Below are positions 8,021 through 15,966 of a stretch of DNA of 26,179 bases, piece by piece. The number at the start of each line of letters is the position of its first letter. Position 1 is the stretch's first letter. The position numbers and the translations under genes are program-made. The notes under the pieces were generated by a model, which did no database searches, was not told where the DNA came from, and saw only the letters and a program-made list of their open reading frames with translations. The DNA is from a virus, in IMG/VR virus record IMGVR_UViG_3300014720_000160, positions 1-26,179 of that record. One strand, written 5' to 3'.

Positions 8021-8704
8021 TCAGACAGCGTAGTAAGGTACTTTTACTACCACCCCGTTAAGGTTGACTTGCATGAATCCAGCAGGTTGCAAAGGCAGAC
8101 TTGCTATGCCGTATGTTGCTGTAGCCGTTGTATTTCCTGTGAAATTGAACACAGCAGCGTTGGTTGTGCCACCAATAATGGTGACGTTTGCCAGTGTCAG
8201 GTCGCCTACGTTAGATACTGTGCTACCAAGGGTCAGGGTAGTGTTACCTAACACCACGTTAGAGTTCTGTAGGTTGCTGTTACCTATGGCAATAGTGACG
8301 TTAGAAGCACTTGTCAGTCTGCCTTGCTGGTCTACGGTAAAGGAAGCTACGTTTGTAGCGTCACCGTATGTGCCTATAGTCACAGCAGTGTTGGCAAGAG
8401 ATACAGTGCCTGTAGAGGTTATAGGGCCACCTGTAAGGCCTGTACCTGTGGCTACGTTGCTGACATAGACAACCTCAGAGTTATCTACCTTCTGCCACAC
8501 AGAGCCGTTAAATACACACCAATCACTTATTACCCAGTCTGTGATGCCGTTAAGGTTGGTAGAGCCAGAAACAGACACAACATAGTAGTCCCCTTTCGTA
8601 CCTACGCTAGAGGTAAGGGTAGGGTCGTTGGTAGCGGCATCCCATGTACCTTTGTAGTTAAGTGCAGCTACGACATTGAGAGAGGAACTGACTGTTTTTA
8701 ACAT
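8021..8704 (-). CDS. Tail fibre / spike-like protein
   Basis: A 227-residue protein. The N-terminal part (about 16-70) carries a pattern common in phage fibre and carbohydrate-binding tail proteins: YKGTWDAATN, then GTKGDYYVVS, ITDWVISDWCVFNG and SVWQKVD. The rest (75-200) is a Gly/Asn/Thr/Val-rich beta repeat (GTGLTGGPITSTGTVSL, LGNTTLTLGSTVSNVGDLTL) typical of trimeric fibre shafts, ending in a beta segment LNGVVVKVPYYAV. It probably contributes to host attachment. GAGGT precedes the ATG. Part of the shaft resembles the fibre-like protein at 10215-10988. Confidence 0.75.
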   Translation of the reverse strand: MLKTVSSSLNVVAALNYKGTWDAATNDPTLTSSVGTKGDYYVVSVSGSTNLNGITDWVISDWCVFNGSVWQKVDNSEVVYVSNVATGTGLTGGPITSTGTVSLANTAVTIGTYGDATNVASFTVDQQGRLTSASNVTIAIGNSNLQNSNVVLGNTTLTLGSTVSNVGDLTLANVTIIGGTTNAAVFNFTGNTTATATYGIASLPLQPAGFMQVNLNGVVVKVPYYAV

Positions 8705-8712
8705 GGTTTACC

Positions 8713-9042
8713 TCATGAACCATCGCCAGGTGTCACGTAGATAGTAGCGTTGCTACTAACGGTAATGCCTGTGAAATAAGCGTTGGGTACGAAAGAGAGA
8801 ATCTCATCTGTACCTGGCAACAGTGGAATAGATGTGCCTGTGGTAGTAATGACTGCGGCATTACTGTTTGCACTAGCACCATCTGAGCCGTAACCTAGAA
8901 AGACAGTAACAGTACCAGCATTGATGATGCGGTACTGATTACCACCAAGCGTGGTAGATACGGCTTGTACAGCAGCAGGTGCTGTTGTAGCCGCTAGGAA
9001 AGTGACAGTGTTGCCTGTCCTTGTGAAGGCTTGAATTCCCAT
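8713..9042 (-). CDS. Small beta-rich tail/fibre-associated protein
   Basis: A 109-residue protein starting MGIQAFTRTGNTVTF. I chose the ATG at 9040-9042 because it overlaps the stop of the tiny upstream ORF (TAATG) and has GGAG about ten bases upstream; a TTG at 9057 would add five residues but is unlikely. The sequence is rich in Val, Thr, Ala and Gly, including a segment RIINAGTVTVFLGYGSDG and a C-terminal ATIYVTPGDGS. Such small beta-sandwich-like proteins occur beside fibre genes, and some are capsid or tail decorations. No precise family is assigned. Confidence 0.65.
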   Translation of the reverse strand: MGIQAFTRTGNTVTFLAATTAPAAVQAVSTTLGGNQYRIINAGTVTVFLGYGSDGASANSNAAVITTTGTSIPLLPGTDEILSFVPNAYFTGITVSSNATIYVTPGDGS

Positions 9043-9119
9043 TATGTGTTGCTCCAAGGCACTCCTGTGGCAGTCACTGGATTCTTCTTCAGTTCAATCT
9101 GAGCCACTAAAAACGTCAT
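9042..9119 (-). CDS. Tiny ORF (25 aa) between fibre accessory genes
   Basis: ATG at 9117-9119 with a strong ribosome site (AAGGAG, seven bases upstream). The product begins MTFLVAQIELKKNPVTATGV and ends PWSNT. Its TAA overlaps the ATG of the next gene (TAATG), which supports real, coupled translation. The fragment reads like part of a fibre or tail accessory protein, and no family is recognised. It is either a genuine small protein or a leader peptide for the downstream gene. Confidence 0.55.
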   Translation of the reverse strand: MTFLVAQIELKKNPVTATGVPWSNT

Positions 9120-9146
9120 GGTTATGCTCCTTTTAATGCGGCTACA

Positions 9147-9404
9147 TCAGCTTGCAGTTAGGTGATGATTGTTTTCATCTCTTGGCAATGCCGCCTTAAG
9201 CTGATTTACTGTTGAAGCAGAGTCAATCGCTATTTGCATGGCGGCATACTTGTCACGAATGGCTTGTCTAGCAGTCTCTGCCGCTGTTGCTTCAGAGGGA
9301 ATGGTTGCCTTGATGTCTAGCGGTGCAAACTCAGCAGACCGAGCCGCCCTGCGCTTGTCGTGGGCAATGGCTTTTGCCTTGGTCATGTTGATGACGATGG
9401 TCAT
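9147..9404 (-). CDS. Fibre-assembly-like helical protein
   Basis: An 85-residue helical protein beginning MTIVINMTKAKAIAHDKRRA. The upstream in-frame start would add 15 residues lying within the endonuclease gene and is less likely; the ATG at 9402-9404 has GGAG nine bases upstream. Proteins with M(T)IxINMxKAKxIAxDKRRAAR...AxxAARQAIRDKYA are frequent last-gene partners of phage fibres and resemble DUF4376-type tail-fibre assembly proteins. Its ribosome site lies within the last codons of the homing endonuclease gene, so the insertion kept it translatable. The assembly role is inferred from context. Confidence 0.7.
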   Translation of the reverse strand: MTIVINMTKAKAIAHDKRRAARSAEFAPLDIKATIPSEATAAETARQAIRDKYAAMQIAIDSASTVNQLKAALPRDENNHHLTAS

Positions 9405-9405
9405 T

Positions 9406-10002
9406 TCAGTTTCTCCATGTTGCGCCACATGAGATGTGGCCGATTGCACTTCGGGTTACGCCAAACTGAGCAGCGATAGCGCTCTGAGTGACTCCATTTT
9501 CAAGCATGTGCTTAATCTGCACAACCTTGTTTTCATCGAGCTTTGTAGCACGTCGGTTTCTCGCTTGCTCTGTAGCGGTTGCCCATTTGCAGTTTTCTTT
9601 GAAGTAGCCAAGCGAATTATCAATTCTTTCAATACTCAACCCATGCGGCTGGTTTCCCATGTCTTCGAAGAAACCTGCAAATGTTCTCCACTTTTCGCAG
9701 ACTGTTATTCCGCGAGCGCCATAGTCTTTGAATGCGTGATGACTAGGATTGTTGCACCTGCGTACCATTGAATCCCAGACGCGGTATTCGTTCGACCTAG
9801 ACATTCCGTGCGAAGTCCATGAGCATCCGCAAGACTGAGTTTTACCGCTGGCAAGATGGACATGCTTTACAGCTTTTTCAGTCCCACACTCGCAAACGCA
9901 TTGATACATACGTTCGTTGCGAGTTGAATGCCTAAATGACTCACCGACAGACCATTTGCCGATCTGTTTGCCAGTCAAACTTGGTGGACTTAGTCTTGCC
10001 AC
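9406..10002 (-). CDS. Homing endonuclease-like protein with C-terminal HTH
   Basis: A 198-residue protein. A Cys cluster (C35, C37, C39 and C58, C60) suggests zinc binding. Residues 73-145 hold the pattern YRVWDSMVRRCNNP, KDYGARGITVCEKW, FFEDMG, LSIERIDNSLGYFKENCKWAT, which I recognise from free-standing phage HNH/AP2-type homing endonucleases. The C-terminus (154-198) is a DNA-binding HTH with Q-S-A-I-A-A-Q-F-G-V-T and ends GATWRN. The gene fills the junction between two fibre-accessory genes: its start overlaps the upstream gene by 13 bases, and its last codons carry the next gene's ribosome site. Such enzymes cut alleles lacking the insert and spread by repair; activity here is untested. 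Confidence 0.85.
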   Translation of the reverse strand: MARLSPPSLTGKQIGKWSVGESFRHSTRNERMYQCVCECGTEKAVKHVHLASGKTQSCGCSWTSHGMSRSNEYRVWDSMVRRCNNPSHHAFKDYGARGITVCEKWRTFAGFFEDMGNQPHGLSIERIDNSLGYFKENCKWATATEQARNRRATKLDENKVVQIKHMLENGVTQSAIAAQFGVTRSAIGHISCGATWRN

Positions 10003-10184
10003 GACCAGGCATCCCTAAAAAGTCTATCGCTCGGCACGTCAGCCACGTCCACAATTTTGAAGGGCTTGCCAGCGGGCACATCTTTGGCCGCAATGGCTTC
10101 GATGCTCAAGCCGCACTCGGCAGCGGGTACGATTACGGCCACGCCACCTTCGTCATTCGGGTAGATGATGCGTTGGTTTTCCAT
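9990..10184 (-). CDS. Small fibre-associated protein
   Basis: A 64-residue protein with the pattern IIYPNDEGGVAVIVPAAECG, then IEAIAAKDVPAGKPFKIVD and a C-terminal LFRDAWSWQD. I recognise the motif (AxKDVPAGxPFKIVDxxDxPxDRxFRxAW) from small proteins that follow tail-fibre genes in many phages and prophages, usually annotated as hypothetical or fibre-assembly proteins. AAGGAG lies eight bases upstream. In similar loci the next gene is the KAKxIAxDKRRAAR protein; here a homing endonuclease sits between them. The C-terminal residues may have been changed by that insertion. Confidence 0.75.
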   Translation of the reverse strand: MENQRIIYPNDEGGVAVIVPAAECGLSIEAIAAKDVPAGKPFKIVDVADVPSDRLFRDAWSWQD

Positions 10185-10214
10185 TTGGGTTTCTCCTTGG
10201 GTGAATGGACGGGA

Positions 10215-10988
10215 TTAGCGGAAGATGGCGACATATAAATAAGCATTATCAATAGCGCCGGGTGATGTGTATGTGTAGCCAGTTACAAGTCTTATTGCTG
10301 TTGTTGATGGTGTTCCATTAAAAAATGTAACACTCTCCCTTGTTAAACTGTAGTACACGGTAGAACAGTTTGCCGCATAATTCGCATCAGGCATCGCAGT
10401 CGTAAAGTTCACGGTGTAATCACCAGTTCCGTTATCCGTAATACTCGACACATTCCCACTTGCACGAATTGCCACTGTTCCCAAGCCGTTGAAATTGACC
10501 CAAGCCCTACAGCCGTATGCTGTTGCTACAGAGCCGTAGCCTGAGTTGAATTGAAAGTTACCAGAGGCATCAAACTCACCACGCTGTGAGCCACCAGTTG
10601 CAAATCCAACCCTGTCAGCGCCGGGGAAGTAGATGCCGGTGTTGGTGTCGCCAGTGGTGGTGATGGATGGTGCAGTATTGCTACCCGCACCAAATGTTGC
10701 TATGTTTGCACTTATATTTCCAGTAATAGCAACATTACCCAAAGATGTTTGGTTGCCAGTAACTATCAATGTAGACACGTTTGCCGTGCCACTGACGTTA
10801 GCACCAGTAATAGTCACATTACCACTGCTGATAGTGACGTTTGTGAGCGTCACATTACCAAAAGAAGTTACTGTATTACCAAGCTGTACAGCGGTATTAC
10901 CGATAGTGACAGGGGTAGCAAAGTTAGTATCTAGTTGCGATAGCGGAATTGCCGCAGTCGCAGAACCAAAAATATTAGGAACAGCCAT
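10215..10988 (-). CDS. Tail fibre-like protein
   Basis: A 257-residue protein. The N-terminal third is a Gly/Asn/Thr/Val repeat shaft (TIGNTAVQLGNTVTSFGNVTL, ISSGNVTITGANVSG). At 112-135 it has GDTNTGIYFPGADRVGFATG, a segment I recognise from many phage fibre proteins. The C-terminal part includes GCRAWVNFNG and SITDNGTGDYTVNFTTAMPD (about 159-200), a beta-sandwich-like terminal domain common in fibre tips. It lies directly after the nozzle-like gene, and its start is within two bases of that gene's stop. Probable receptor-binding or fibre-tip component; the receptor is unknown. Confidence 0.8.
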   Translation of the reverse strand: MAVPNIFGSATAAIPLSQLDTNFATPVTIGNTAVQLGNTVTSFGNVTLTNVTISSGNVTITGANVSGTANVSTLIVTGNQTSLGNVAITGNISANIATFGAGSNTAPSITTTGDTNTGIYFPGADRVGFATGGSQRGEFDASGNFQFNSGYGSVATAYGCRAWVNFNGLGTVAIRASGNVSSITDNGTGDYTVNFTTAMPDANYAANCSTVYYSLTRESVTFFNGTPSTTAIRLVTGYTYTSPGAIDNAYLYVAIFR

Positions 10989-10989
10989 A

Positions 10990-12984
10990 TTAGAACCTCA
11001 CTCTCAATTCATGTTCAAACTCAATCGTGTTGACAGTTAGCGCAGGGTCTGTGCTAGTCATTGTCAACCCCAAATACTTACCATACTGTTGTGCATCTGA
11101 CTTGTACAAGGCATACCCCGCACTTGTCAACCAGCCTATTGTCGTAGAAGAATTGTTCACCCACGTTAATGTGACATTCTGGTTGTTGTACCAAGTCACA
11201 CTGTTGTTCAAGGTGTACACAGGGCTAGAACCACTCTCACTATCTACTGTCACATTGAATGTGCCACCAGTGGTAAGGGTAGCCTCAATACCAAACTTCA
11301 GAGCCTGTTTGGTACGGATAGGGTCACGCATAGGAGACAAAGAAGTCTGTATCTCTGAAGACACATTAGCAGTCGCATCCCCGTACAAACGGAAAAGTGC
11401 TGTGTCTGTCACACCATACAGGTTAATCAAGCCGCTTACAGGGGCAGAAGAGACATACCGCAACTCACCCTGGCTGGTGATAAACCATTTCTTCTCAAAA
11501 AAAACGCACTGTACAAACCTGTCTCCCGTGGTTGTGGGGAAAGTAGGCAGCAGGTAGAAGTTAAAAGCCGCACACAGGATGTTGTTAAGCAAGACTTGAC
11601 CAGCAGTTACAGGCTTAGAAAAGTCGATATAAGGGAAAATACCATCAAGCTGGTCAGAAATCTTGCTGGTTGTTGAGCCTACAAGGGCATACACCCCGTA
11701 GTTATTCATGAACAACACAGAGCGGAAATAGGGGAAAACAGCGTATTTCAGCTTGCTACCAACAGACGCAGAAACGTTGGTGTTGGTAAACAGGGTATCT
11801 CCTGTATTTGTAATCCTGACATCAGAAAAAACGTTAATACTGTCTTCACCGTAGATATACAAGAAGTTGTTGGCAGATACCATGTGTTGGATATTGCCAC
11901 GCAACGTAGAGTCAGAAATAGTTTCAGCACCAGCAGAAACAGAGGTGAAGTCGGTAGGGCTGGTGGCAGAAGAATAGGTGACTGTACGACCTGTAGAAAT
12001 CCACACTCGCCCTGAGAAAGTGGCAACGCTGGATATTTCTTCCAGATTGGGTACGCCAATCACGGTTGCATTTGCATTTCCAGACAATGTAGGAGGTGCG
12101 GCTATGGTGACAGTAGGAACACTTGTAAAGTTATCCCCCACGTTTGTCATGATAACTTCTGTGACAGCATTGCCAAACACAATAGCTGTAGCAGTGGCAT
12201 TGCCACCGCCTCCACCAGTAATGGTTACAGCAGGAGGAGAGGCAGGGTCATAGCCAGAACCACTGTTGGTTACCTGTATGTACAGAGCACCCTTGGTGAA
12301 TGTCAGAAGTTGGGCAATAGCGTTAGCACCACTACCACCACCGCCTGTGATTGTTACTGTAGGTGCGGCTGTATAGCCACTACCACCGTTGGTAACAGAT
12401 ACAGAAGTTACAGCATTTGCGGTGATAGAGGCTTCTGCCGTAGCTTGCGTACCATTTGTCTGGTTAGGAGCAGAGATTGTTACTGCTGGCGCAGAGGTGT
12501 ATCCTGACCCCCTGGCTGTCAAACCAATCCTGCCAACACCACCAACCTTCAGCAAGTCAGTGCCATCCCAAGTAAACAGTCCTTTATTGGGGTCACCGAT
12601 AAATACTTCTTCATTCTTCCACTGAGCGATAGACACGTTGGCAGACGAGAACGTGCCTGTCACACCGACATTGCCGACAGTCCCTGTATCTATAACTACG
12701 TATTGCGCTCTACCGTCTTCTTGGAAGGCCAACAAATAGTCAGATAAGCCAAGATTGGTGTTGGAGAGGGTAGTTACTGTATTGCCAAACGATATAGCGT
12801 TATTGCCACCATCTTTGACTGTGACTTGAGCAGGGACAATCTTGATGTTGCCAAACCCGATAGGCATGGCATTCTCAATCCAAGAAAACTCCTCGTCATC
12901 AATGGCTGTCCTGTTGGACTTGGTGTTTAAGCCCTTGAAGTTCTTATAGACAGCATAAGATTTCTTTTGCTCTGCTGCTGCCAT
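10990..12984 (-). CDS. Tail nozzle / hub-like protein with inserted GSGYT repeats
   Basis: A 664-residue beta-rich protein. The N-terminus ([34 protein letters not shown]) fits stopper/nozzle proteins such as P22 gp10 and T7 gp12-like folds, in which a short 'KGLNTK...ID..E...EN' opening precedes a beta-propeller. Between about 155 and 305 there are four repeats with a GSGYTxAPxVTI core (159, 200, 241 and 282) and a Gly-rich turn. The remaining C-terminal part resumes the propeller-like sequence, with segments such as [13 protein letters not shown] and [14 protein letters not shown]. Position right after the adaptor gene supports a tail nozzle assignment. The fold assignment is inference. Confidence 0.7.
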   Translation of the reverse strand: MAAAEQKKSYAVYKNFKGLNTKSNRTAIDDEEFSWIENAMPIGFGNIKIVPAQVTVKDGGNNAISFGNTVTTLSNTNLGLSDYLLAFQEDGRAQYVVIDTGTVGNVGVTGTFSSANVSIAQWKNEEVFIGDPNKGLFTWDGTDLLKVGGVGRIGLTARGSGYTSAPAVTISAPNQTNGTQATAEASITANAVTSVSVTNGGSGYTAAPTVTITGGGGSGANAIAQLLTFTKGALYIQVTNSGSGYDPASPPAVTITGGGGGNATATAIVFGNAVTEVIMTNVGDNFTSVPTVTIAAPPTLSGNANATVIGVPNLEEISSVATFSGRVWISTGRTVTYSSATSPTDFTSVSAGAETISDSTLRGNIQHMVSANNFLYIYGEDSINVFSDVRITNTGDTLFTNTNVSASVGSKLKYAVFPYFRSVLFMNNYGVYALVGSTTSKISDQLDGIFPYIDFSKPVTAGQVLLNNILCAAFNFYLLPTFPTTTGDRFVQCVFFEKKWFITSQGELRYVSSAPVSGLINLYGVTDTALFRLYGDATANVSSEIQTSLSPMRDPIRTKQALKFGIEATLTTGGTFNVTVDSESGSSPVYTLNNSVTWYNNQNVTLTWVNNSSTTIGWLTSAGYALYKSDAQQYGKYLGLTMTSTDPALTVNTIEFEHELRVRF

Positions 12985-12986
12985 GA

Positions 12987-13826
12987 TTAGAAGGTAGAGT
13001 AGGGGTCAGGGATTCTGCGTGTGTACACAGAGTTCAACACCGCTTGGATTTGCTTTGCATACTCCTGCTTGTATATCTCAGCTTCTCCGTAGCTCTGTTC
13101 TTTGTACTTGGCTTTGTAAGCCGCATAGAAAGCTACAGGCGAGGTGTAGGGGTCTTGAATCTGGTCGGTAGCGTTAGGCGTGTTCAAGCTCAAGGCAGTA
13201 GGCAAGATAGTGCTGTCTATCTCTACGACATACGCTTGGTCAGGAACAGGGCCAACATAGATAGTGTTTTGTCCGTAAACAGAGAAACACACGGGTCTGC
13301 CAACATAGTTTTGCCAGTAGCGCAGTTGAGCGTTGAAGTTTGACCAGGGCAGATACCGCAGAGGAATACGGCTGTTACCCCAGTAAATGTTGACGTTCAG
13401 GATGTCTAGCGTTGTACCAGTAGCAATAGTGGCATAGGGGATGATTTCCGCAGGGCCAGAATACTGCAAAGTAGCAGTGCCATCTGTGAACGGGGCAGAA
13501 GGTGGGAAAGTGTAGCCAGAAGCTGGATAAGGCGGAGCTGTATTACTTAACACACCACTGACAGTTACTTCGTAAATGAAAATGTTATTAAATACAAATT
13601 CGCCAGCAGTCACAGTAGCACCCGCAGTCCATATAGTTGCGGCAACACCTGTACTTGAAATTGGGGTGGCAGTAATTTGAAGGGTACGTAAGCACCCAGT
13701 ATCTCTCGCTACTCGCTCACGGGCATCGTTGATGTAGTCCGTTAGCTCCGAGGTTGTCCAGAAGACAGAGTTTGCATCATGCAATAACCGCTGTACTTCC
13801 GTGATGTAGGAAGAGAGAGTTGCCAT
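12987..13826 (-). CDS. Head-to-tail adaptor (SU10-like adaptor)
   Basis: A 279-residue protein. The N-terminal segment ([44 protein letters not shown], read across residues 1-44) matches the helical start of podovirus adaptor proteins (SU10-type, P22 gp4-like). These bind the portal ring and close the head. A beta-rich middle (60-165) and a helical end with [19 protein letters not shown] follow, as in the family. It sits between head genes and the nozzle-like gene, the usual order portal - capsid - adaptor - nozzle. AAGG precedes the ATG. Confidence in the class is good; the exact subfamily was not tested. Confidence 0.8.
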   Translation of the reverse strand: MATLSSYITEVQRLLHDANSVFWTTSELTDYINDARERVARDTGCLRTLQITATPISSTGVAATIWTAGATVTAGEFVFNNIFIYEVTVSGVLSNTAPPYPASGYTFPPSAPFTDGTATLQYSGPAEIIPYATIATGTTLDILNVNIYWGNSRIPLRYLPWSNFNAQLRYWQNYVGRPVCFSVYGQNTIYVGPVPDQAYVVEIDSTILPTALSLNTPNATDQIQDPYTSPVAFYAAYKAKYKEQSYGEAEIYKQEYAKQIQAVLNSVYTRRIPDPYSTF

Positions 13827-13838
13827 GTTACCTTCATG

Positions 13839-14180
13839 TTATGCAACCCTCTGATTGACCTTTCCCCCAACGGATTTCTCAATCCGTAAGGGTACTACGC
13901 CAACCGCCGAGGGTAACGAGCGGTTCTTTGTTGGATTTTCTGTCGAAATGTTTAACTTCTTCAGAGTTTCCATTGCTTCTTCAAGTTCGCTGTGGAGTCG
14001 TATCATGCCCAACTGGACTAGATACTTTTCCTTGTCCTCGTCTTGGTAACCAAGCATGTGCCTAGCGGCAGGTACAGTTATTTGAACTGTCTTGCCAACA
14101 GGAAAATCGTAACCGACATAGTTGTACTCAGCGTACAAATCTTTGTCGGTATTGTTGGTTACATAAACGAGGTCTGTCAT
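13839..14180 (-). CDS. Small head/connector-region protein
   Basis: A 113-residue protein. The first 60 residues are beta-like (YVTNNTDKDLYAEYNYVGYDFPVG, KTVQITVPAARHMLGY) and the rest is helical and charged (LHSELEEAMETLKKLN) with a basic tail. The ATG overlaps the stop of the upstream gene (ATGA at 14177-14180), and its stop lies 12 bases before the adaptor start, so it is cotranscribed with the head-completion genes. Proteins of this size and place are often described as head closure or virion structural proteins. I do not recognise a specific family. Confidence 0.65.
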   Translation of the reverse strand: MTDLVYVTNNTDKDLYAEYNYVGYDFPVGKTVQITVPAARHMLGYQDEDKEKYLVQLGMIRLHSELEEAMETLKKLNISTENPTKNRSLPSAVGVVPLRIEKSVGGKVNQRVA

Positions 14181-14587
14181 AGTGTTACAACGTCACCGTA
14201 CACAGTAATATCAACAGTGTTGTTTGCTGCCGCTCCTGTGTTCACGCACACAAACAAAGGTGTTGTATAGATTTTGGTTGACGTATTTGCTGTCAACGCA
14301 AGGTCTTGATACAAACCTGTGCCAGTGATGTTTGAGAGAACAGTTGCATTAGAAACTGCGTTTGCCAAGTTACCATCATTGCTTGTGAAGATAGTAACGT
14401 TGGCAGCGGCAACACTTCCGTTGGCATTAAAAGCAGTAATACGGCGAACGATGTAGCCAGTACCGACAGTGGAAATTGTTGCCACAGCATTACCAGTATT
14501 TCCCATCGCAACGGGAGGATTGGTAGAGCCAACAGCAAAATTGCCGAAACCGTCTGGGTACAGTGAGCCTACATGGTTTGCGTTCAT
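14177..14587 (-). CDS. Beta-rich virion protein, possible decoration protein
   Basis: A 136-residue protein dominated by Asn, Thr, Val, Gly and Ala, for example TISTVGTGYIVRRITAFNAN and VTIFTSNDGNLANAV. No Cys-rich, enzymatic or membrane pattern is seen apart from one Cys near the C-terminus. AAGGAG lies six bases upstream of the ATG. Position two genes after the capsid protein and a beta-sandwich-like composition suggest a capsid decoration or head-stabilising protein (inference). It could also be a fibre-like component. Confidence 0.6.
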   Translation of the reverse strand: MNANHVGSLYPDGFGNFAVGSTNPPVAMGNTGNAVATISTVGTGYIVRRITAFNANGSVAAANVTIFTSNDGNLANAVSNATVLSNITGTGLYQDLALTANTSTKIYTTPLFVCVNTGAAANNTVDITVYGDVVTL

Positions 14588-14596
14588 ACTGTCTCC

Positions 14597-14920
14597 TTAG
14601 CTTGTGTAGGTGCTATTTGCACTGATACCACCATTGATGGTCAATGCTGTAGCAGCACCAGCACCAGCAATAATTGACTGTGCAAACACGTTCACGCCAT
14701 CAGACAAAATCATGCCGCCAGTGTTATTGGCAAGCAAAGTTGTGATAGAAGAGCCGTTATTTGCAGTAACAATTACGTTAGCTGATGGAAACACCATATA
14801 AGTACCAGCAGGAATCACAGTGCCAGCGTTAGCGGCAGTCAGTGAAACATTGGAGAAGTAAGCACCAGCAGTGTTGGTGGTTGCATTCGCCAGAATGATT
14901 TTGTTCATTGCTAAAGCCAT
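14597..14920 (-). CDS. Beta-rich virion protein following the capsid gene
   Basis: A 107-residue protein (MALAMNKIILANATTNTAGA at the start) with beta-type sequence, including AGTVIPAGTYMVFPSANVIV and ALTINGGISANSTYTS. AAGGAG is seven bases upstream. The gene lies 12 bases after the major capsid protein, the classic place for a decoration or cement protein. It shares composition, but no obvious alignable motif, with the 136-residue protein downstream. Function by position only. Confidence 0.6.
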   Translation of the reverse strand: MALAMNKIILANATTNTAGAYFSNVSLTAANAGTVIPAGTYMVFPSANVIVTANNGSSITTLLANNTGGMILSDGVNVFAQSIIAGAGAATALTINGGISANSTYTS

Positions 14921-14931
14921 GTCTTATCTCC

Positions 14932-15933
14932 TTACAGTGAGAGGTAGTTGTAACCCGTCACCTTGGTCATGGCTTTGGGCTTGACGTTCACCAATTCGGC
15001 AATCATCAAAACCGCACCGACATAACCAATTTGCCAGTTGGGGAGAGTGGACTCAAAGCCTGTAAACACAAACGAACCTTGCTCGTGGATGTACAGAGAC
15101 AAGTAGTTGGTGTTCAGGAAGTACACAGTACCTTCTGGGCAGTAGGGGTCTGGATAGATAGGTACGCCAGCAACCATCAAAGCACGGAAAGCGGCTTGAG
15201 GGCCATTGGTTTCACCGTCAAAACCTGCACCTGGGGTGATAACGTATTGCTCTTGACCAACAAAGTCTTGAGCCAACAGTGTCCAAGTACCAAAACCGCA
15301 AACACCAAAAGAAGGCATTTCTGCACCGTTTTTGACAGTACCAGAGATGTATTGCAGGATGTTTTGACGGGTTGGGTTCACAGAGCCAGCGGCATACTGA
15401 GAGGATTTCCACCAAGTGTAAGAACTACGGTCAATATTGCCGTAAGTACCAGAGTTAGCAACAGCAGCGGGCAAACCGATGAACTGTTGGGTATTGCTGG
15501 TGTTGGTGTACAAGGCCGTTGCCATTGCATCCATCATCACGTTGGTTGCATCGTTCATACGAGCTTCAATCAACGGAATAATGGCCGCATCTTGCTGAAC
15601 TGCGCCTTCCATACCGAGGAAGGGTACGGGAGAAATCATCAGTTTCAGGTCGAATTCAGCGTTGTAAGCACCTTGCTGGACTGACGGTTGGGCAAAAGAG
15701 CCACTGTAGTCAGACCATTGAGCGTTCACAAACTGTGCGCCTTGGACAGGAACGGTTACAGAAGACACACCACCAGAGGCAGACTGACTGTTGGCAATCA
15801 GAGCCGCCATCAAGGGCGTGGAGTTGTAAAGCTGGACAACCAGCTTAGGGATAAAGGCTCTACGAGTTACATAAGTCAGTTCATTGAACTGTGCTGACCC
15901 TGTAGCTGGTAGGATGCCGCCGCCAATAGCCAT
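14932..15933 (-). CDS. Major capsid protein (HK97-like fold expected)
   Basis: A 333-residue protein with a very strong ribosome site (AAGGAGG, four bases from the ATG), as expected for the most abundant virion protein. Features typical of phage capsid proteins are an N-terminal arm (NELTYVTRRAFIPKLVVQLY), TPLMAALIANSQSASGG, a long internal region with EARMNDATNVMMDAMATALY, and a C-terminal domain with GVPIYPDPYCPEGTVYFLNT and FTGFESTLPNWQIGYVGAVL. It lies after a scaffold-like gene and before small head proteins. The fold is inferred from length, sequence style and context; no protease gene is seen, so maturation cleavage, if any, is unclear. Confidence 0.85.
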   Translation of the reverse strand: MAIGGGILPATGSAQFNELTYVTRRAFIPKLVVQLYNSTPLMAALIANSQSASGGVSSVTVPVQGAQFVNAQWSDYSGSFAQPSVQQGAYNAEFDLKLMISPVPFLGMEGAVQQDAAIIPLIEARMNDATNVMMDAMATALYTNTSNTQQFIGLPAAVANSGTYGNIDRSSYTWWKSSQYAAGSVNPTRQNILQYISGTVKNGAEMPSFGVCGFGTWTLLAQDFVGQEQYVITPGAGFDGETNGPQAAFRALMVAGVPIYPDPYCPEGTVYFLNTNYLSLYIHEQGSFVFTGFESTLPNWQIGYVGAVLMIAELVNVKPKAMTKVTGYNYLSL

Positions 15934-15966
15934 AAGGCCTCCTTACGTGGTTTGAAAATTACCCTC

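Noticed and set aside
10633-11040. Plus-strand open frame rich in Val/Pro/Leu
   Set aside because: It mirrors the Gly/Asn/Thr/Val repeats of the fibre gene on the other strand and has no start signal.
15031-15684. Long 217-codon open frame on the plus strand opposite the capsid gene
   Set aside because: It is antisense to a clearly coding capsid gene, lacks a ribosome site and has a protein composition (many His, Arg, Cys) typical of a shadow frame.
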